Both the position numbers and the translations under genes were made by a program. From Pseudomonas violetae (GTDB taxonomy: Bacteria; Pseudomonadota; Gammaproteobacteria; Pseudomonadales; Pseudomonadaceae), in assembly GCF_023072615.1 (NCBI RefSeq), contig NZ_JAKNRW010000012.1, positions 62,001 to 126,000 on the forward strand: a DNA stretch of 64,000 bases. The letters run 5' to 3'. How positions within the stretch are numbered: the first letter of the stretch is position 1; each line of letters starts with the position of its first letter. This document shows, in pieces, positions 53,478 to 62,617 of the stretch. Below the pieces are notes generated by a model. It did no database searches and was not told the origin of the DNA. It saw nothing but the letters and a program-made list of their open reading frames with translations.

Positions 53478-54797
53478 TCAGAGATCTTTCAGCGCTTCGG
53501 TAAACTGACGCACCGCCTCTACTACCTGTCGTGCACCGCTCTGAATTTCGTCTATCACCTGACCGGCTTGATTGACCAAGCTGACGCCTTGATCGACCTT
53601 GTGACGACTAGCCTGCATGCTGTCGACTGCGTCCTGAGCTAGTTCATGGTTGCGCTTGACCACGTCGACGATCTCCATGGTGGCCTGGGCAGTGCGCGCC
53701 GCGAGGTTTCGTACTTCATCGGCGACTACGGCAAAACCTCGCCCCTGCTCACCCGCTCTTGCAGCTTCGATAGCAGCATTCAGCGCCAGAAGGTTAGTCT
53801 GCTCGGCGATACCCCGGATGGTCTGTACGATGCTGCGGATCATCTCAGACTGTTGATTGACGGCAGTGATGCCATCAGCAGCTCTTGATAGCTCGGCTGC
53901 TATGCCTTGCACCACCTCGACCGTTTCACTGATGACCTCAGCGCCATGGCGAGCGCTTCTGTCCGTCTGCTGGGATATATCGTAGGCGAGCTTAGCTGCA
54001 TCCGATTCGGCCTGCTGCTGGCGCACCTAAGATGTAATATCCCGTGCAAATTTGACTACCTTGTAGAGTCGGCCACTGGCGTCGAATACCGGGTTGTAGG
54101 TTGCGCTCAGCCAGACGCTAACACCGTGGCGATTGAGCCGTTGGAAACGGCCAGAAAAGAACTCCCCCCGGTTCAGTCGCTCCCAGAAGTCACGGTACTC
54201 AGGAGAGTCTGCTTCACCCCGCGTGCAGAACATACGGTGGTGCTTTCCGCGAATCTCATCCAGGCGATAGCCCATAGCCTGTTCAAAGTTTTCATTTGCT
54301 TCGAGCACTTCCCCTTTCAAGTTGAAGGTGATTGCAGCCATCGAACGACTGATGGCCTGAACCATGCTGCTCTGTTCCTGCTCACGGACTACTTGAATGG
54401 TGATGTCAGTGGCAAGTTTGAGAACGCCTTCTATACGACCATCGGAACCCCGGATAGGGTTGTAGGTCGCTTCCAGCCAAACCTCCTCGCCTTGCTTGTT
54501 ACGTCTTAGGAAACGTTCACGTATGTACTCGCCCCCCGCCAAGCGCTGCCAGAACCTATGATAGTCCGCACTGCCCTGATACTCAGGAAAGCAAAAGATA
54601 CGATGGTGCTGTCCGACGATCTCCTCCAACCTATATCCCATGGTGGCCAGAAGATTCTCGTTGGCACCTACGATGGTGCCATCGGGTTTGAATTCAATCG
54701 TGGCCGTGGAGCGGTCAACGGCCTCGATTCTAGCCTCTGCGGCCTCAAGCTTTTGTACCGCCTCGGCCAGATTTTTCTTGATTGCTTTGTTAAACAT
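53478..54797 (-). pseudogene. PAS-PAS chemoreceptor (BdlA/Aer2-like) interrupted by an amber codon
   Basis: The start MFNKAIKKNLAEAVQKLEAA at 54797 leads into PAS1 (RSTATIEFKPDGTIVGANEN) and PAS2 (AAITFNLKGEVLEANENFEQ), ending VVKFARDITS. A TAG at 54027-54029 follows. The same frame then continues [20 protein letters not shown] and the MCP signalling tip ([20 protein letters not shown]). Relatives have Gln or similar at that position, so CAG to TAG is likely. No membrane segment exists; the intact protein would be a soluble PAS-PAS-MCP like BdlA. Confidence 0.8.
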
Positions 54798-55380
54798 CGG
54801 TTTGCCTGAGAGTGAAGTTATGGTCGCGAACGAGTGAGGAGACGTCTTACTTCCCATCTCGAATGTTTAACTGATGCTTAGATCAGACGGTACGGCGGGA
54901 CTGTGAACACACGCACCATCTAGCCTCCTAGAGCCCCCGGCTTCACCACGTTTACGCCCCCGAGTTTCCTAGATTCCTTCCGATCTCTAAATCAGCAGTT
55001 CGCATGAGTAAACATGCCTAATTTGCCGCCTCGGTGAGGTAGCGAAACGCCAAGGCGACACCTCATCAGAACGCAAACGGTGATGGCCGTAATCACCATT
55101 AAGTGCATGGACGTCACATCCGCCACCCCCATCCGCAGAACCCCATTGCCGCAAAACCAGAGGGTCAGAGATTACAGCGCATCTCATCCTGGAGCAGACC
55201 GTTTCGAGCAGATAGCTGTAGTCAAGATCCCCGCTCTCTAGATACAGATAAAGACGAAAACCCTTTGTGTTTCACGTTATTTCCGGTCAAGCAAAAACAC
55301 TTCTTGTGCCCCTGAGAGGGCTCGCAGAAAGCTATACAAAGTTTTATGATTGTACAACTTTTTTATAACATGCGATCACC
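54798..55380. other. Gene-free stretch
   Basis: About 580 bases upstream of the broken chemoreceptor. TTGTACAA, an 8-bp palindrome, lies at about 55353. No gene or terminator was identified. Confidence 0.3.
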
Positions 55381-55617
55381 ATGACACCTTCAGAGAGGCT
55401 TCTCAGTTGGCACAGGCAGTGGCGCCTCTCACGGGGAGTTGTAGCCTGCAGGTTATGCAGCGCGATGCAGCCTGAGACCGATAGAGGGCGCGATTTCCCT
55501 CACAATCCGAAATGCCCTTTAGCAATAGCCAGATACCGTCCCTGGGAAGATCTAGACGAAATCCGGCCTGCCTCCTACCCCCAACAGCTCGACCAAGCTG
55601 AAATGCCCGACCGGTAG
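55381..55617 (+). CDS. Small Cys-containing hypothetical protein
   Basis: 78 residues (MTPSERLLSWHRQWRLSRGV, VACRLCSAMQPETDRGRDFP). A CxxC (CRLC) and a later Cys suggest a small metal-binding protein typical of Pseudomonas accessory genes. No good ribosome site. Function unknown. Confidence 0.5.
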   Translation: MTPSERLLSWHRQWRLSRGVVACRLCSAMQPETDRGRDFPHNPKCPLAIARYRPWEDLDEIRPASYPQQLDQAEMPDR

Positions 55618-55679
55618 AGGCTGGAATACTGCAGGGGGCGGAGCGGAGAATTCGCTCAATGACGTCAACGAGCTCCAGT

Positions 55680-55832
55680 ACTGGAGGTCGATCGAGATGT
55701 AGCGTCAGCGGAGCGCACTCGCGCGATCATCCGTGAAGAAGGCGGTACCTTTGAAGTCTTTACGGGAGATGTCACTAACTCAGCCGATATGCGCCGCATG
55801 GCAGAAGCAGCACAAGACCACTTTGGTACCTG
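55680..55832 (+). pseudogene. Fragment of a short-chain dehydrogenase
   Basis: Open codons read EVDRDVASAERTRAIIREEG and VFTGDVTNSADMRRMAEAAQ, the beta2-alpha4 segment of SDR enzymes (NAD-binding half), ending in a stop after DHFGT. The glycine-rich start and the YxxxK catalytic part are absent. Confidence 0.55.
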
Positions 55833-55894
55833 AAGGACGCCTACCGGCGCAGCGCGCGAGTGAAATTAATCGCGATGACCTCCGAGGAGTGACC

Positions 55895-56353
55895 ATGTAC
55901 GACTATGCAATTCGCTTCGAGGAAGACAGTGCTCCGGGACTTGCCATTTTCTGCCGCGACCTTCCAGAGCTGAACAGCTATGGCGAAGATCGGAAGAGCG
56001 CAATCAGCGAAGCCCTGAACGCGATCGAGACAACCCTATCCATTTATGTCGATCAGCGACGAGTCATACCAGTAGCATCTGCGCCGGAGGCTGGTGGGCA
56101 CGTAGTCCGCTTGCCAGCGGTAACCGTGGCGAAAATCGCGCTATGGAACGCCATGATGCAGCGAGATATGCGCAAGGCCGACTTGTGCCGGTTGCTCGGG
56201 GTGCACCAGGCACAGGGTGATCGTCTAGTGGACTTTTTACACACATCAAAAATTGAACAATTAGAAGCGGCTTTGAAAGCTTTTGACTTGCGCCTCTCGG
56301 TAACCGTGCAGCCGTACTGTGCCGAGCGCATGGGATTCCCGAGGCATCGTTGA
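55895..56353 (+). CDS. hicB: HicB-type antitoxin, orphan
   Basis: The protein has 152 residues starting MYDYAIRFEEDSAPGLAIFC, with GGAG seven bases before the ATG. The HicB fold is followed by a C-terminal HTH (AALWNAMMQRDMRKADLCRL, VDFLHTSKIEQLEAALKAF). The usual small HicA toxin gene is missing; an SDR fragment lies where it would be. It may act as a solitary regulator or be a relic. Confidence 0.8.
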   Translation: MYDYAIRFEEDSAPGLAIFCRDLPELNSYGEDRKSAISEALNAIETTLSIYVDQRRVIPVASAPEAGGHVVRLPAVTVAKIALWNAMMQRDMRKADLCRLLGVHQAQGDRLVDFLHTSKIEQLEAALKAFDLRLSVTVQPYCAERMGFPRHR

Positions 56354-56612
56354 AGGCAACCTAAACGCGGGTGCTTTCTATCAGGCACCGAATCATCACT
56401 GATCTGATCGACCCTTTAAGTAACTTGGAGCGCGTAATGCCATTCGGGACGTAGAACATGACAATTCGCTTGTGTAGCTCAAAATACTCTAGGTTCCCAC
56501 CCCCCCGAAACTCAACACAACGCATTGTTATTAAAGGTTTTTCTACAATACCTACTAACCTTTTTCTAGTATCTGCCGATGGCATTTTAATAGGACACCA
56601 GGAGCAGTAGGA

Positions 56613-58178
56613 ATGAGAAACAATCAACCAGTCACGCAGCGCGAAATTGCGTTAGCACCTCAACAGAAACTCATCTCAACAACCGATGCTCGAGGAGTGA
56701 TTACTTATTGCAATGACGCCTTCGTCGAGATCAGCGGTTTCGGCCGAAACGATCTGATTGGTGCCCCTCAAAACATCGTCCGCCATCCTGACGTCCCATC
56801 CGCAGTCTTTGCCCATATGTGGAGCGCTCTTAAGCAAGGCAACCCATGGATGGGGATCGTCAAAAACCGTTCTAGGAATGGCGATCACTACTGGGTGAAC
56901 GCGTACGTAACGCCAATTTTTGAAGGCAGCCAAGTGGTTGGCTTTGAATCGGTCAGAGTCAAACCGACCGCTGAGCAGATCCGACGCGCAGAATCCCTCT
57001 ACAGGCGCATCAGCCAGGGAAAATCTGCCATTCCCACTCGAGACAAGTGGCTGCCTGCCCTACTGGACTACCTGCCGTACCTTGTCATGGGTCTAGTGGG
57101 AACTTTGAGCGGCCTACTTCTCAACGCATCCGTAGCTATTGTCGCCACAATAGGCATATCCGTTCCGCTCGGACTGATGACCTCTCGTTGGCAAAAGCAA
57201 GGAACAATGCGCCTGTTGCAGATGGCTGAGCCCTCTACTTCTGATCAACTTATTGCACAGATGTACAGTGATCAGCACGGGGCTCAAGCGCGTCTGGAAA
57301 CAGCCTTTGTGAGCCAAGCTGCGCGTCTAAAGACCTGTCTTACACGCCTGCAAGACACCGCAGAGCAACTCAGTGGGCTAGCCGGGAGATCCGACATACT
57401 GGCCTCCGACAGTTCACGTGGACTTGATCGCCAGCGCGTCGAGACCGAGCAAGTTTCCGCTGCAGTCAACCAGATGGCAGCAACCACACAAGAAGTCGCG
57501 AGCCATGTCCAGCGAACAGCTGACGCCACCCAGGAGGCTAACCTGCTGACCGGACGCGGACGCGACATTGCCCGAGATACTCGCGAAGCGATCCAGCTCC
57601 TCTCTGCAGTGGTGGGTGAAACTGGGGAGACCGTCGCGCAGTTGGCCAAGGACAGCAACGAAATCGGAACAGTGGTAGACGTAATCAAAGGTATTGCCGA
57701 TCAAACCAACTTACTGGCACTTAATGCCGCGATCGAGGCCGCGCGCGCTGGCGATATGGGTCGAGGCTTCGCTGTGGTGGCCGACGAGGTACGTCAGTTG
57801 GCACAACGCACGTCTGAGTCCACCAAGCAGATCCATGACCTAATCACCAAGCTTCAGACTTCGTCTAGCAATGCCGTACAGACAATGGAAAGCGGTCATC
57901 GTCAAGCCGAAGAAGGCGTGGCGTGGGTACTTGAAGCAGACAGGGCATTGGTGGGAATCAGTGAAGCCGTAGCCAACATCACTGATATGACAACGCAGAT
58001 TGCGGCCGCCACTGAAGAGCAAACCGCCGTCGCCGAGGAAATCAGCCGTAACATCACCACCATTGCCCACCTGGCGGATCAGACATCTGAGCAAGCTCAT
58101 CACTCAGCAGAACTAAGCAAGGAGTTGACCAATACGGCTGCAACTCAGTATTCGTTAGTCGAGCGCTTCAATAGATAA
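56613..58178 (+). CDS. aer: Aerotaxis receptor Aer
   Basis: The protein has 521 residues, the usual length for Pseudomonas Aer. The FAD-binding PAS is N-terminal ([59 protein letters not shown]). A membrane hairpin lies at about 150-185. MCP signalling covers about 260-521 ([20 protein letters not shown]). It senses redox or energy state through FAD and steers swimming. AGGAG and TAGG precede the ATG. A strong terminator follows. Confidence 0.93.
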   Translation: MRNNQPVTQREIALAPQQKLISTTDARGVITYCNDAFVEISGFGRNDLIGAPQNIVRHPDVPSAVFAHMWSALKQGNPWMGIVKNRSRNGDHYWVNAYVTPIFEGSQVVGFESVRVKPTAEQIRRAESLYRRISQGKSAIPTRDKWLPALLDYLPYLVMGLVGTLSGLLLNASVAIVATIGISVPLGLMTSRWQKQGTMRLLQMAEPSTSDQLIAQMYSDQHGAQARLETAFVSQAARLKTCLTRLQDTAEQLSGLAGRSDILASDSSRGLDRQRVETEQVSAAVNQMAATTQEVASHVQRTADATQEANLLTGRGRDIARDTREAIQLLSAVVGETGETVAQLAKDSNEIGTVVDVIKGIADQTNLLALNAAIEAARAGDMGRGFAVVADEVRQLAQRTSESTKQIHDLITKLQTSSSNAVQTMESGHRQAEEGVAWVLEADRALVGISEAVANITDMTTQIAAATEEQTAVAEEISRNITTIAHLADQTSEQAHHSAELSKELTNTAATQYSLVERFNR

Positions 58179-58272
58179 TCTCAACGCGCTGAACCACAGG
58201 CGTTGTCATTGCCTGAGCCGCCAAAGTAAACGCGCTGCCTTCTCGTTGTGCCCTCTTCCTCGCCAACTAATT

Positions 58273-58295
58273 AAGGGCCCTCTCAGGCCCTTTTT
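58273..58295 (+). terminator. Rho-independent terminator after aer
   Basis: AAGGGCC (58273-58279), loop CTCTCA, and GGCCCTT (58286-58292), followed by further T. The same stem preceded by A-runs could serve the opposite strand too. Confidence 0.85.
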
Positions 58296-58311
58296 ACTCA
58301 ACCCCAACTCA

Positions 58312-58530
58312 CTAGATCAGCCAGGGCTCGAAGGTGGCTGAAACGTGTTTCGCGTTCCACTCCTTCAGAAGCTTATGGTTGCCACCCTTAGTTTCTACAG
58401 CTTCTCCAGATTCTGGATTTTTTGTAAACCTTAAGCTGGCGTGGTTTACGATTGCCGGTCTTGGACTCGGCTGCTGGTGCGCGACGGCCAGCCTTAGGAT
58501 CAAGCAAGTTGATTACGTTCGGTAGCCATC
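58312..58530 (-). pseudogene. MvaT/MvaU-family gene remnant
   Basis: The minus strand reads LPNVINLLDPKAGRRAPAAE, SKTGNRKPRQLKVYKK, then (after a frameshift) NPESGEAVETKGGNHKLLKE and FEPWLI. It is clearly similar in protein and DNA to the C-terminal two thirds of the intact copy at 60.3-60.7 kb. The N-terminal dimerisation helix is lost. Confidence 0.75.
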
Positions 58531-58742
58531 GACAGCAACCACAGTGCCTGTGGCATAACCAAGCTTCGTGTAAACGCCCGGGCAATACATCTTTCTGATG
58601 CAAACGCTTAGGGCCAAGTTGAGCGCGAACAAATTCCTTACATGTTTTTACATCTTCGAACTCGGCATACAACGTTAACTTACATAGCTTTCCAATAATC
58701 GCACTCGAACAACAAAAAAACCGATGACATGGAGAGTTTCAG

Positions 58743-59972
58743 ATGCCCTTTACCCATACTGTTTTAGCGTTGTCCCTAGGCCTGATATTTCTGCAGAGCC
58801 AGGCCCAGGCAGCGCCGCCGCTGTCGCTCACAAACGGCAACTCCGAGCTGACTGCGCAAATCAGCAATGCCTGGATTGAAATCAACAAGACCGCGTTAGA
58901 GCACAATATCCACTCCCTGCTAGCCGAGCTGGCCGGCAAGTCGAAACTCTGTGCGGTACTGAAGGCCGACGCTTATGGTCATGGCATCGGGTTGGTGATG
59001 CCTTCGGTGATCGCGCTGGGTGTACCGTGTGTGGCGGTTGCCAGTAACGAAGAGGCGCGAGTGGTTCGCGAAAGCGGCTTTAAAGGCCAGTTAATCCGTG
59101 TTCGCACCGCCTCCCTGGGGGAGCTGGAAAATGCTCTGCAGTACAACGTAGAGGAACTGGTTGGTAACCTCGATTTCGCCCGCCAAGCGGCCGATCTTGC
59201 ACATAAACACGGTCGCAAACTGCAGGTGCATATCGGCCTTAACTCGAGCGGCATGAGCCGTAACGGCCTAGAAATGGCTACCGAGCAAGGTAAGCAAGAC
59301 GCGCTGGCAATCACCAAACTGCCAAACATCGAAGTTGTTGCGATCATGACCCACTTTGCCGTGGAAGATAAGGACGATGTGCGTAAAGGGCTGGCTACCT
59401 TCAATGAGCAAGCCGCCTGGCTGATGGACGTCGCGCAGCTCGAACGCAGCAAGATCACACTGCACACTGCTAACTCCTTCGCCACCCTGGAAGTACCCGA
59501 ATCGCGGCTGGATATGGTGCGCACGGGCGGCGCGTTGTTTGGCGATACCGTCATCACGCGCACTGAGTATCAACGCGTGATGCAGTTCAAGTCGCATGTG
59601 GCCTCGGTCAATAGCTATCCCGCTGGAAACACAGTGGGTTACGACCGCACGTTCACCCTGACACGTGATTCGAAACTGGCCAATATCACGGTCGGTTACT
59701 CCGATGGCTATCGCCGCGTGTTCACCAATAAAGGCGTGGTGTTGATCAATGGTCATCGTGTGCCGGTGGTGGGCAAGGTTTCGATGAACACTGTGATGGT
59801 CGATGTCACGGATGCACCCGACGTCAAGGCGGGTGATGAAGTGGTGCTGTTTGGCAAGCAAGGCGCAATCGAAGTCAGCCAGGCTGAAGTCGAAGAGATC
59901 AACGGTGCGCTACTGGCCGACCTCTATACCGTCTGGGGCAGTGCCAACCCGAAAATACTGGTCGAGAAGTAA
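58743..59972 (+). CDS. alr: Periplasmic broad-spectrum alanine/amino-acid racemase
   Basis: The protein has 409 residues. Signal peptide in residues 1-23 (FTHTVLALSLGLIFLQSQAQA). Pyridoxal-phosphate lysine in AVLKADAYGHG and the catalytic tyrosine in AGNTVGYDRTF. The length and signal peptide match the periplasmic broad-specificity racemases (Bsr/Alr) of Pseudomonas, which make D-amino acids such as D-Lys and D-Arg from L-forms. Flanked by an MvaT/U remnant and an intact MvaT/U gene. Confidence 0.92.
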   Translation: MPFTHTVLALSLGLIFLQSQAQAAPPLSLTNGNSELTAQISNAWIEINKTALEHNIHSLLAELAGKSKLCAVLKADAYGHGIGLVMPSVIALGVPCVAVASNEEARVVRESGFKGQLIRVRTASLGELENALQYNVEELVGNLDFARQAADLAHKHGRKLQVHIGLNSSGMSRNGLEMATEQGKQDALAITKLPNIEVVAIMTHFAVEDKDDVRKGLATFNEQAAWLMDVAQLERSKITLHTANSFATLEVPESRLDMVRTGGALFGDTVITRTEYQRVMQFKSHVASVNSYPAGNTVGYDRTFTLTRDSKLANITVGYSDGYRRVFTNKGVVLINGHRVPVVGKVSMNTVMVDVTDAPDVKAGDEVVLFGKQGAIEVSQAEVEEINGALLADLYTVWGSANPKILVEK

Positions 59973-60347
59973 TCCCACCATTATCGTAAATCACAGGGCG
60001 CGCTCATTTGGGCGCAGCCTTGCCGAGCGCCGACAAGCTCCAATGTATGATAGGGATCGACAGGAGAGAGCTCGCCCTCTCTTGTTGGAAGGTAATCGAG
60101 ATCGCGAATGTTTAAGTCGATTTGACCTTTCAAATTACCCGTCGACCCGAGGTTCCCGCGTCGCTGCAGATCCAAACAACACAACAGGCTCACCAGTTAG
60201 GTGCCTCCATGACTGGCTAAAGGACTTTCGCCTCAAAGCCACCAACGTAGAAACCACAGCCGAGCTGGTTGCGCTTACGCGCAACGCGCGATGCCTGGCG
60301 CACCAATAAAAATGACCATTTCGAGCCCTTTTGTACTCAAACCAAAC
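59973..60347. other. Stretch between alr and the MvaT/U gene
   Basis: About 375 bases. An open frame from an ATG at 60043 to 60309 (88 residues, ending ARCLAHQ) has no ribosome site or family, so it is not called. No clear terminator for either neighbour. Confidence 0.3.
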
Positions 60348-60713
60348 TCACTTGGTCAGCCAGGACTCGACCGTCGCGGAGCCGTGCTCAGCTTTCCATT
60401 CCTTCAGCGTCTTGTGGTTGCCGCCTTTGGTTTCAACGACTTCGCCGGTGTGAGGATTTTTGTAGATTTTCACTTGGCGTGGTTTACGAGTGCTGGTCTT
60501 GGACTCGGCTGCTGGTGCGCGACGACCAGACTTCGGATCAAGCAGGTTGATCACGTTCGGCAGGCTGTAGCCGTACTCGGCAAGCAGAGCGCGCAACTTG
60601 GTTTCAAATTCGATTTCTTTCTTCAGGCCAGCGTCGCCTTTCAGCGCTTCGAGAGCCTGGAGCTGTTCGGCAAGGTGCTTTTCCAGTTGGCGAAATTCTG
60701 CGAGCTTGGACAT
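60348..60713 (-). CDS. MvaT/MvaU-family H-NS-like silencer
   Basis: The protein has 121 residues starting MSKLAEFRQLEKHLAEQLQA at 60713. N-terminal coiled coil (about 1-60) for oligomerisation and a C-terminal AT-hook-like DNA-binding domain (SKTSTRKPRQVKIYKNPHTG, VVETKGGNHKTLKEWKAEHG). It silences AT-rich, often foreign DNA. The N-terminus resembles MvaU more than MvaT. A broken relative lies 1.8 kb away. Confidence 0.9.
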   Translation of the reverse strand: MSKLAEFRQLEKHLAEQLQALEALKGDAGLKKEIEFETKLRALLAEYGYSLPNVINLLDPKSGRRAPAAESKTSTRKPRQVKIYKNPHTGEVVETKGGNHKTLKEWKAEHGSATVESWLTK

Positions 60714-60825
60714 GGTGAATCTCATATGTGATTTGTATGTACGGAAAAAACGCTCGGCTAACACATCTTTTGCGCTTGGAGCGAAAATACATGAAGAGCC
60801 ACCGAGGCATTATCAACCATTATTG

Positions 60826-61467
60826 CTACCAGCGAAGCCATCGCGGCCCTAGTAATGCGCCTAAGGCAGTCGGAACTAACATACCCAGCAAATACCAGGC
60901 CCCCCAAAATGGAGCCTCCATTTCAGGGCAATGCAGGCAATAGGCAATCGTAGCCATCGCACTCGCCAATAATCCACCACAGGCACCCGTCAGTGACAGT
61001 CGCGTCGGGGCCATCCCGCGTAGGGCCCAGAAAACAGCAATAAACCCAGGAATCGAGAGCAAGGTGATGTTCATCGCGCATACCCGCCAAGTCTTGCCCA
61101 GAATGATCGCGACGCGCGTATCGGGAACTGCAGTCATGAGGACATAGAGGGTACCGGCCCACACCGCTGCCACCGCTGCACCGATCAGGAGGCTTCCGGT
61201 GCCCGGAGTTACTCCAGGTCTTGCCAGTCGCGTCACCACGCTCAGAGCGCCGATCATCAGACTCAGCGGGAAGGCGATCTTCGCCCAGAAGATAGGGGTA
61301 GTTGCAACTGTGGCCAGGTCTGGACGGACACCCAATATGATCGTCACCAGCAAGGTGGCAACTACAAGCCCTGCCAGCACCGCAACACTGAAGCGTTTGG
61401 CAAGCGCATGCCGGTCTACCGGGGTGATCCCGGAGGCGAGCATGCCAATAAAATCATCAGTTTTCAT
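60826..61467 (-). CDS. NrsF-type anti-sigma factor (DUF1109)
   Basis: 213 residues and six membrane helices. The conserved end YCLHCPEMEAPFWGAWYLLG matches DUF1109/NrsF. It holds the ECF sigma factor at the membrane until a stress signal acts, probably through its Cys pair. It overlaps the sigma gene by four bases (ATGA). Confidence 0.88.
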   Translation of the reverse strand: MKTDDFIGMLASGITPVDRHALAKRFSVAVLAGLVVATLLVTIILGVRPDLATVATTPIFWAKIAFPLSLMIGALSVVTRLARPGVTPGTGSLLIGAAVAAVWAGTLYVLMTAVPDTRVAIILGKTWRVCAMNITLLSIPGFIAVFWALRGMAPTRLSLTGACGGLLASAMATIAYCLHCPEMEAPFWGAWYLLGMLVPTALGALLGPRWLRW

Positions 61468-61994
61468 AGTGCACCTCTAATCTTCAGTGCCAGCGCTTTA
61501 AGCCCGCGATGGACGCCGATCTTAACGGCTGACTCCGACAATCCTGTCATTTGCGCAGTTTCTGTGACGGACAATCCCTCAAGCTTCACGTGCATGATCG
61601 GCAGACGCTGACGCTCAGGTAATTGCTCAAGTAACTTGCCCAGGTCGCGACTGGCCTGCGCCGGTTCAAGGTGAGGCTCGGCAAACAGTTCCGCCGCATC
61701 GTCGAGGGTGTCGTTGAAGACCTCATGGCGCGACTGTCCTCGGAAAAAATCTGTGAGTTTGTAGCGGGTGATGGCAAAAACCCACGCCGTCAGGGGTTGA
61801 TCCGTCTGATACGTATGGCGACCGTTATGCACGGCCAGCAGCACCTCTTGCAGCAAGTCCTCGATTTCACTGGGCTGGCGTTGCAGCCGGGCGCGCAAAA
61901 AGCCGCGTACATGACCACTTAACACCGACAGGAACGAGCGATAAGCCCGCTCGTCGCCCTCAAGGCCTGCGAGGAACAGAGCCTGAAGCTGCAT
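61464..61994 (-). CDS. ECF RNA polymerase sigma factor (SigF-like)
   Basis: Sigma-70 region 2 (RAYRSFLSVLSGHVRGFLRA, EDLLQEVLLAVHN, AWVFAITRYKLTDFFR) and region 4 (LPERQRLPIMHVKLEGLSVT, MTGLSESAVKIGVHRGLKAL). The frame is open to an ATG at 62036. That ATG falls between the -35 and -10 of a SigF-type promoter (62027-62052), so the protein more likely starts at the ATG at 61994, giving 176 residues. Coupled to the NrsF anti-sigma gene and divergent from the buf operon. Confidence 0.9.
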   Translation of the reverse strand: MQLQALFLAGLEGDERAYRSFLSVLSGHVRGFLRARLQRQPSEIEDLLQEVLLAVHNGRHTYQTDQPLTAWVFAITRYKLTDFFRGQSRHEVFNDTLDDAAELFAEPHLEPAQASRDLGKLLEQLPERQRLPIMHVKLEGLSVTETAQMTGLSESAVKIGVHRGLKALALKIRGAL

Positions 61995-62026
61995 CTCTCG
62001 GCTGCGCAACGCGTCGTTACATGTAG

Positions 62027-62052
62027 TTCGTTCCATCGTCCGCCCTGGTTAC
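62027..62052 (-). promoter_or_regulatory. SigF-type autoregulatory promoter of the sigma gene
   Basis: On the minus strand, GTAACC (62052-62047) is followed after exactly 16 bases by CGAA (62030-62027), then CTAC. This is the GTAACC-N16-CGAA pattern described for the Caulobacter SigF/NrsF pair, and it is the same as the buf operon promoter here. Confidence 0.75.
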
Positions 62053-62196
62053 ACGAAGAGTAAAAATTTTTTTGTACCTATACAACGCCAGCCCTGACGA
62101 CAGGCAACGGATGATGCTTGCGCTCAAGGACATAAGGCAACAATCAACCTTGTTTGCGGCTTATGAAAAGTTTTTGAAAAATATTTTGTGGTGGCT

Positions 62197-62222
62197 GTAA
62201 CCGGAAAGGAGAAGCCAGCGAA
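62197..62222 (+). promoter_or_regulatory. SigF-type promoter of the buf operon
   Basis: GTAACC (62197-62202), 16 bases, CGAA (62219-62222), then CTAC. It lies 77 bases before the bufA ATG. Identical boxes, spacing and the trailing CTAC occur before the sigma gene. Confidence 0.78.
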
Positions 62223-62298
62223 CTACTTATCGGATCGCAAGTACAGAGCATCCTGCACTGATACGACGACCCATCCCCATGATCCCGGAGTAACAGCC

Positions 62299-62589
62299 AT
62301 GAACAATCTGAAACTTGCCGCCCTCGCCGTTGCCTTTTCTTCCTTCGCCGCTGGCGCCATTGCCGCAGAGACCCCAACCGCAGCCGGTTCCATGGATAAA
62401 GCAGGTGCCATGGAAAAATGTTACGGCGTTGCCATGGCTGGTCACAACGATTGCAAAGCCGGCGCCGGCACCACCTGTGCAGGCACTGCCAAAATGGACT
62501 ACCAGCCTAACGCCTGGAAAAACGTTCCAGCGGGTACTTGCACCAGCATCAAGACGCCAAAAGGCACCGGCACCCTCACACCTATGTAA
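62299..62589 (+). CDS. bufA: Bufferin precursor (DUF2282)
   Basis: The protein has 96 residues with a signal peptide ([20 protein letters not shown], cut near AIAA). Four Cys follow: [34 protein letters not shown] and VPAGTCTSI. This is the DUF2282/BufA1 pattern, a ribosomally made peptide whose cysteines are converted by BufBC into copper-binding groups and which is exported to bind copper. The start with GGAG nearby is clear. Confidence 0.88.
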   Translation: MNNLKLAALAVAFSSFAAGAIAAETPTAAGSMDKAGAMEKCYGVAMAGHNDCKAGAGTTCAGTAKMDYQPNAWKNVPAGTCTSIKTPKGTGTLTPM

Positions 62590-62617
62590 TTCCGTCACGA
62601 TGGGGCACACGCCAATC

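Noticed and set aside
55349..55370. TTGTAC...TATAAC as a promoter
   Set aside because: The spacing between the two boxes is far too short for a sigma-70 promoter.
59803..60309. 168-codon open frame overlapping the alr end
   Set aside because: Its first half is an alternative frame of alr and no ribosome site precedes any inner ATG.
60348..60713. Longer MvaT/U start at 60764
   Set aside because: The extra 17 residues do not fit the family, which begins with the coiled coil at MSKLAEF.
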